A DNA stretch of 31,512 nucleotides, taken from the NCBI GenBank assembly GCA_023399465.1, contig JAEWPB010000035.1, positions 1 through 31,512 on the forward strand, written 5' to 3'. Numbering within the stretch: the stretch's first letter is position 1; every line of letters starts with the position of its first letter. Source of the DNA: Pseudomonadota bacterium. GTDB lineage: Bacteria; Pseudomonadota; Alphaproteobacteria; Rhizobiales; Rhizobiaceae. Made by a program: the position numbers and the translations under genes. This document shows, piece by piece, positions 31,410 through 31,512 of this stretch. The notes under the pieces are model-generated. The model was not told where the DNA came from. It was given only the letters and a program-made list of their open reading frames with translations, and made no database searches.

Positions 31410-31512
31410 TCAGTCCTTGCCCGCCATTTCGGCAGTGAAGACGATTTCGTCGGCATTGACGACGTACTTGATCTCCATGCCGCTCTCCTCGGCCATCAGC
31501 ACCGTATAGTAG
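31410..31512 (-). CDS. chpT: Histidine phosphotransferase ChpT (3' end only)
   Basis: The last 33 complete codons and stop of a minus-strand gene; the rest lies beyond the window. The product tail begins YYTVLMAEESGMEIKY and ends in MAGKD. The YYT-LLA-E-G pattern followed by a beta strand matches, from memory, the pseudo-ATP-binding C-terminus of ChpT (DUF2328). ChpT passes phosphate from CckA to CtrA and CpdR. Position next to ctrA, as in other rhizobia, strongly supports the call despite the short piece. Confidence 0.8.
   Translation of the reverse strand, partial: YYTVLMAEESGMEIKYVVNADEIVFTAEMAGKD

Noticed and set aside
1..31512. Mobile elements, tRNA genes, CRISPR arrays or attachment sites
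   Set aside because: No transposase or integrase motifs, no cloverleaf-like sequence and no spaced direct repeats were seen by eye. The phage-like DUF2793 gene stands alone.

Overview
This window looks like chromosomal DNA of an alphaproteobacterium of the order Hyphomicrobiales, probably the Rhizobiaceae. The reasons are the GC-rich coding sequence, the ctrA-sciP-chpT cell-cycle genes, the soxBDAG sarcosine oxidase operon, the bra/liv transporter carrying an extra small membrane gene, a fused cysN-cysC gene, and a Kps-type capsule locus like the rhizobial K-antigen regions. I found no tRNA, rRNA, CRISPR array, insertion sequence or integrase.

Region 1 (1-6,770, minus strand) holds the 5' part of ureD, with a sigma-54-like promoter upstream, and a branched-chain amino-acid ABC transporter operon. 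That operon reads livH-livM-livG-livF-(DUF6867-like)-livJ and ends in a strong terminator. Region 2 (6,771-11,836, minus strand) is soxB-soxD-soxA-soxG, encoding heterotetrameric sarcosine oxidase. It is divergent from region 3 (12,108-16,122, plus strand), which is cysD-cysNC-cysQ for sulfate activation and PAP recycling, followed by an MmcQ/YjbR gene.

Region 4 (16,319-27,540) is a compact ABC-transporter-dependent (group 2-like) capsule locus. The plus strand carries a two-domain glycosyltransferase that is the best polymerase candidate, then kpsE, kpsM, kpsT and a DUF2793-type protein of phage or gene-transfer-agent (GTA) character. The minus strand carries kpsD, kpsC and kpsS, converging on the plus-strand genes. 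KpsC and KpsS would build the Kdo linker, the two-domain enzyme would extend the chain, and KpsMTED would export it. No nucleotide-sugar genes, kpsF or kpsU are present here.

Region 5 (27,541-31,512) is a cell-cycle control neighbourhood: sciP, a small GNAT-like gene, fliJ (minus), ctrA, an orphan and partly degenerate receiver (minus), and the 3' end of chpT (minus). Candidate CtrA boxes and clustered GANTC (CcrM) sites lie in the control regions, including the long space shared by sciP and the capsule gene kpsD.

The most interesting points are the capsule polymerase candidate whose GT-B half lacks the expected His-Pro motif, the phage/GTA-like DUF2793 gene inside the capsule locus, the possible CtrA link to capsule export, and the degenerate receiver between ctrA and chpT. 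All functions are inferred from reading the sequence; no database search was run.
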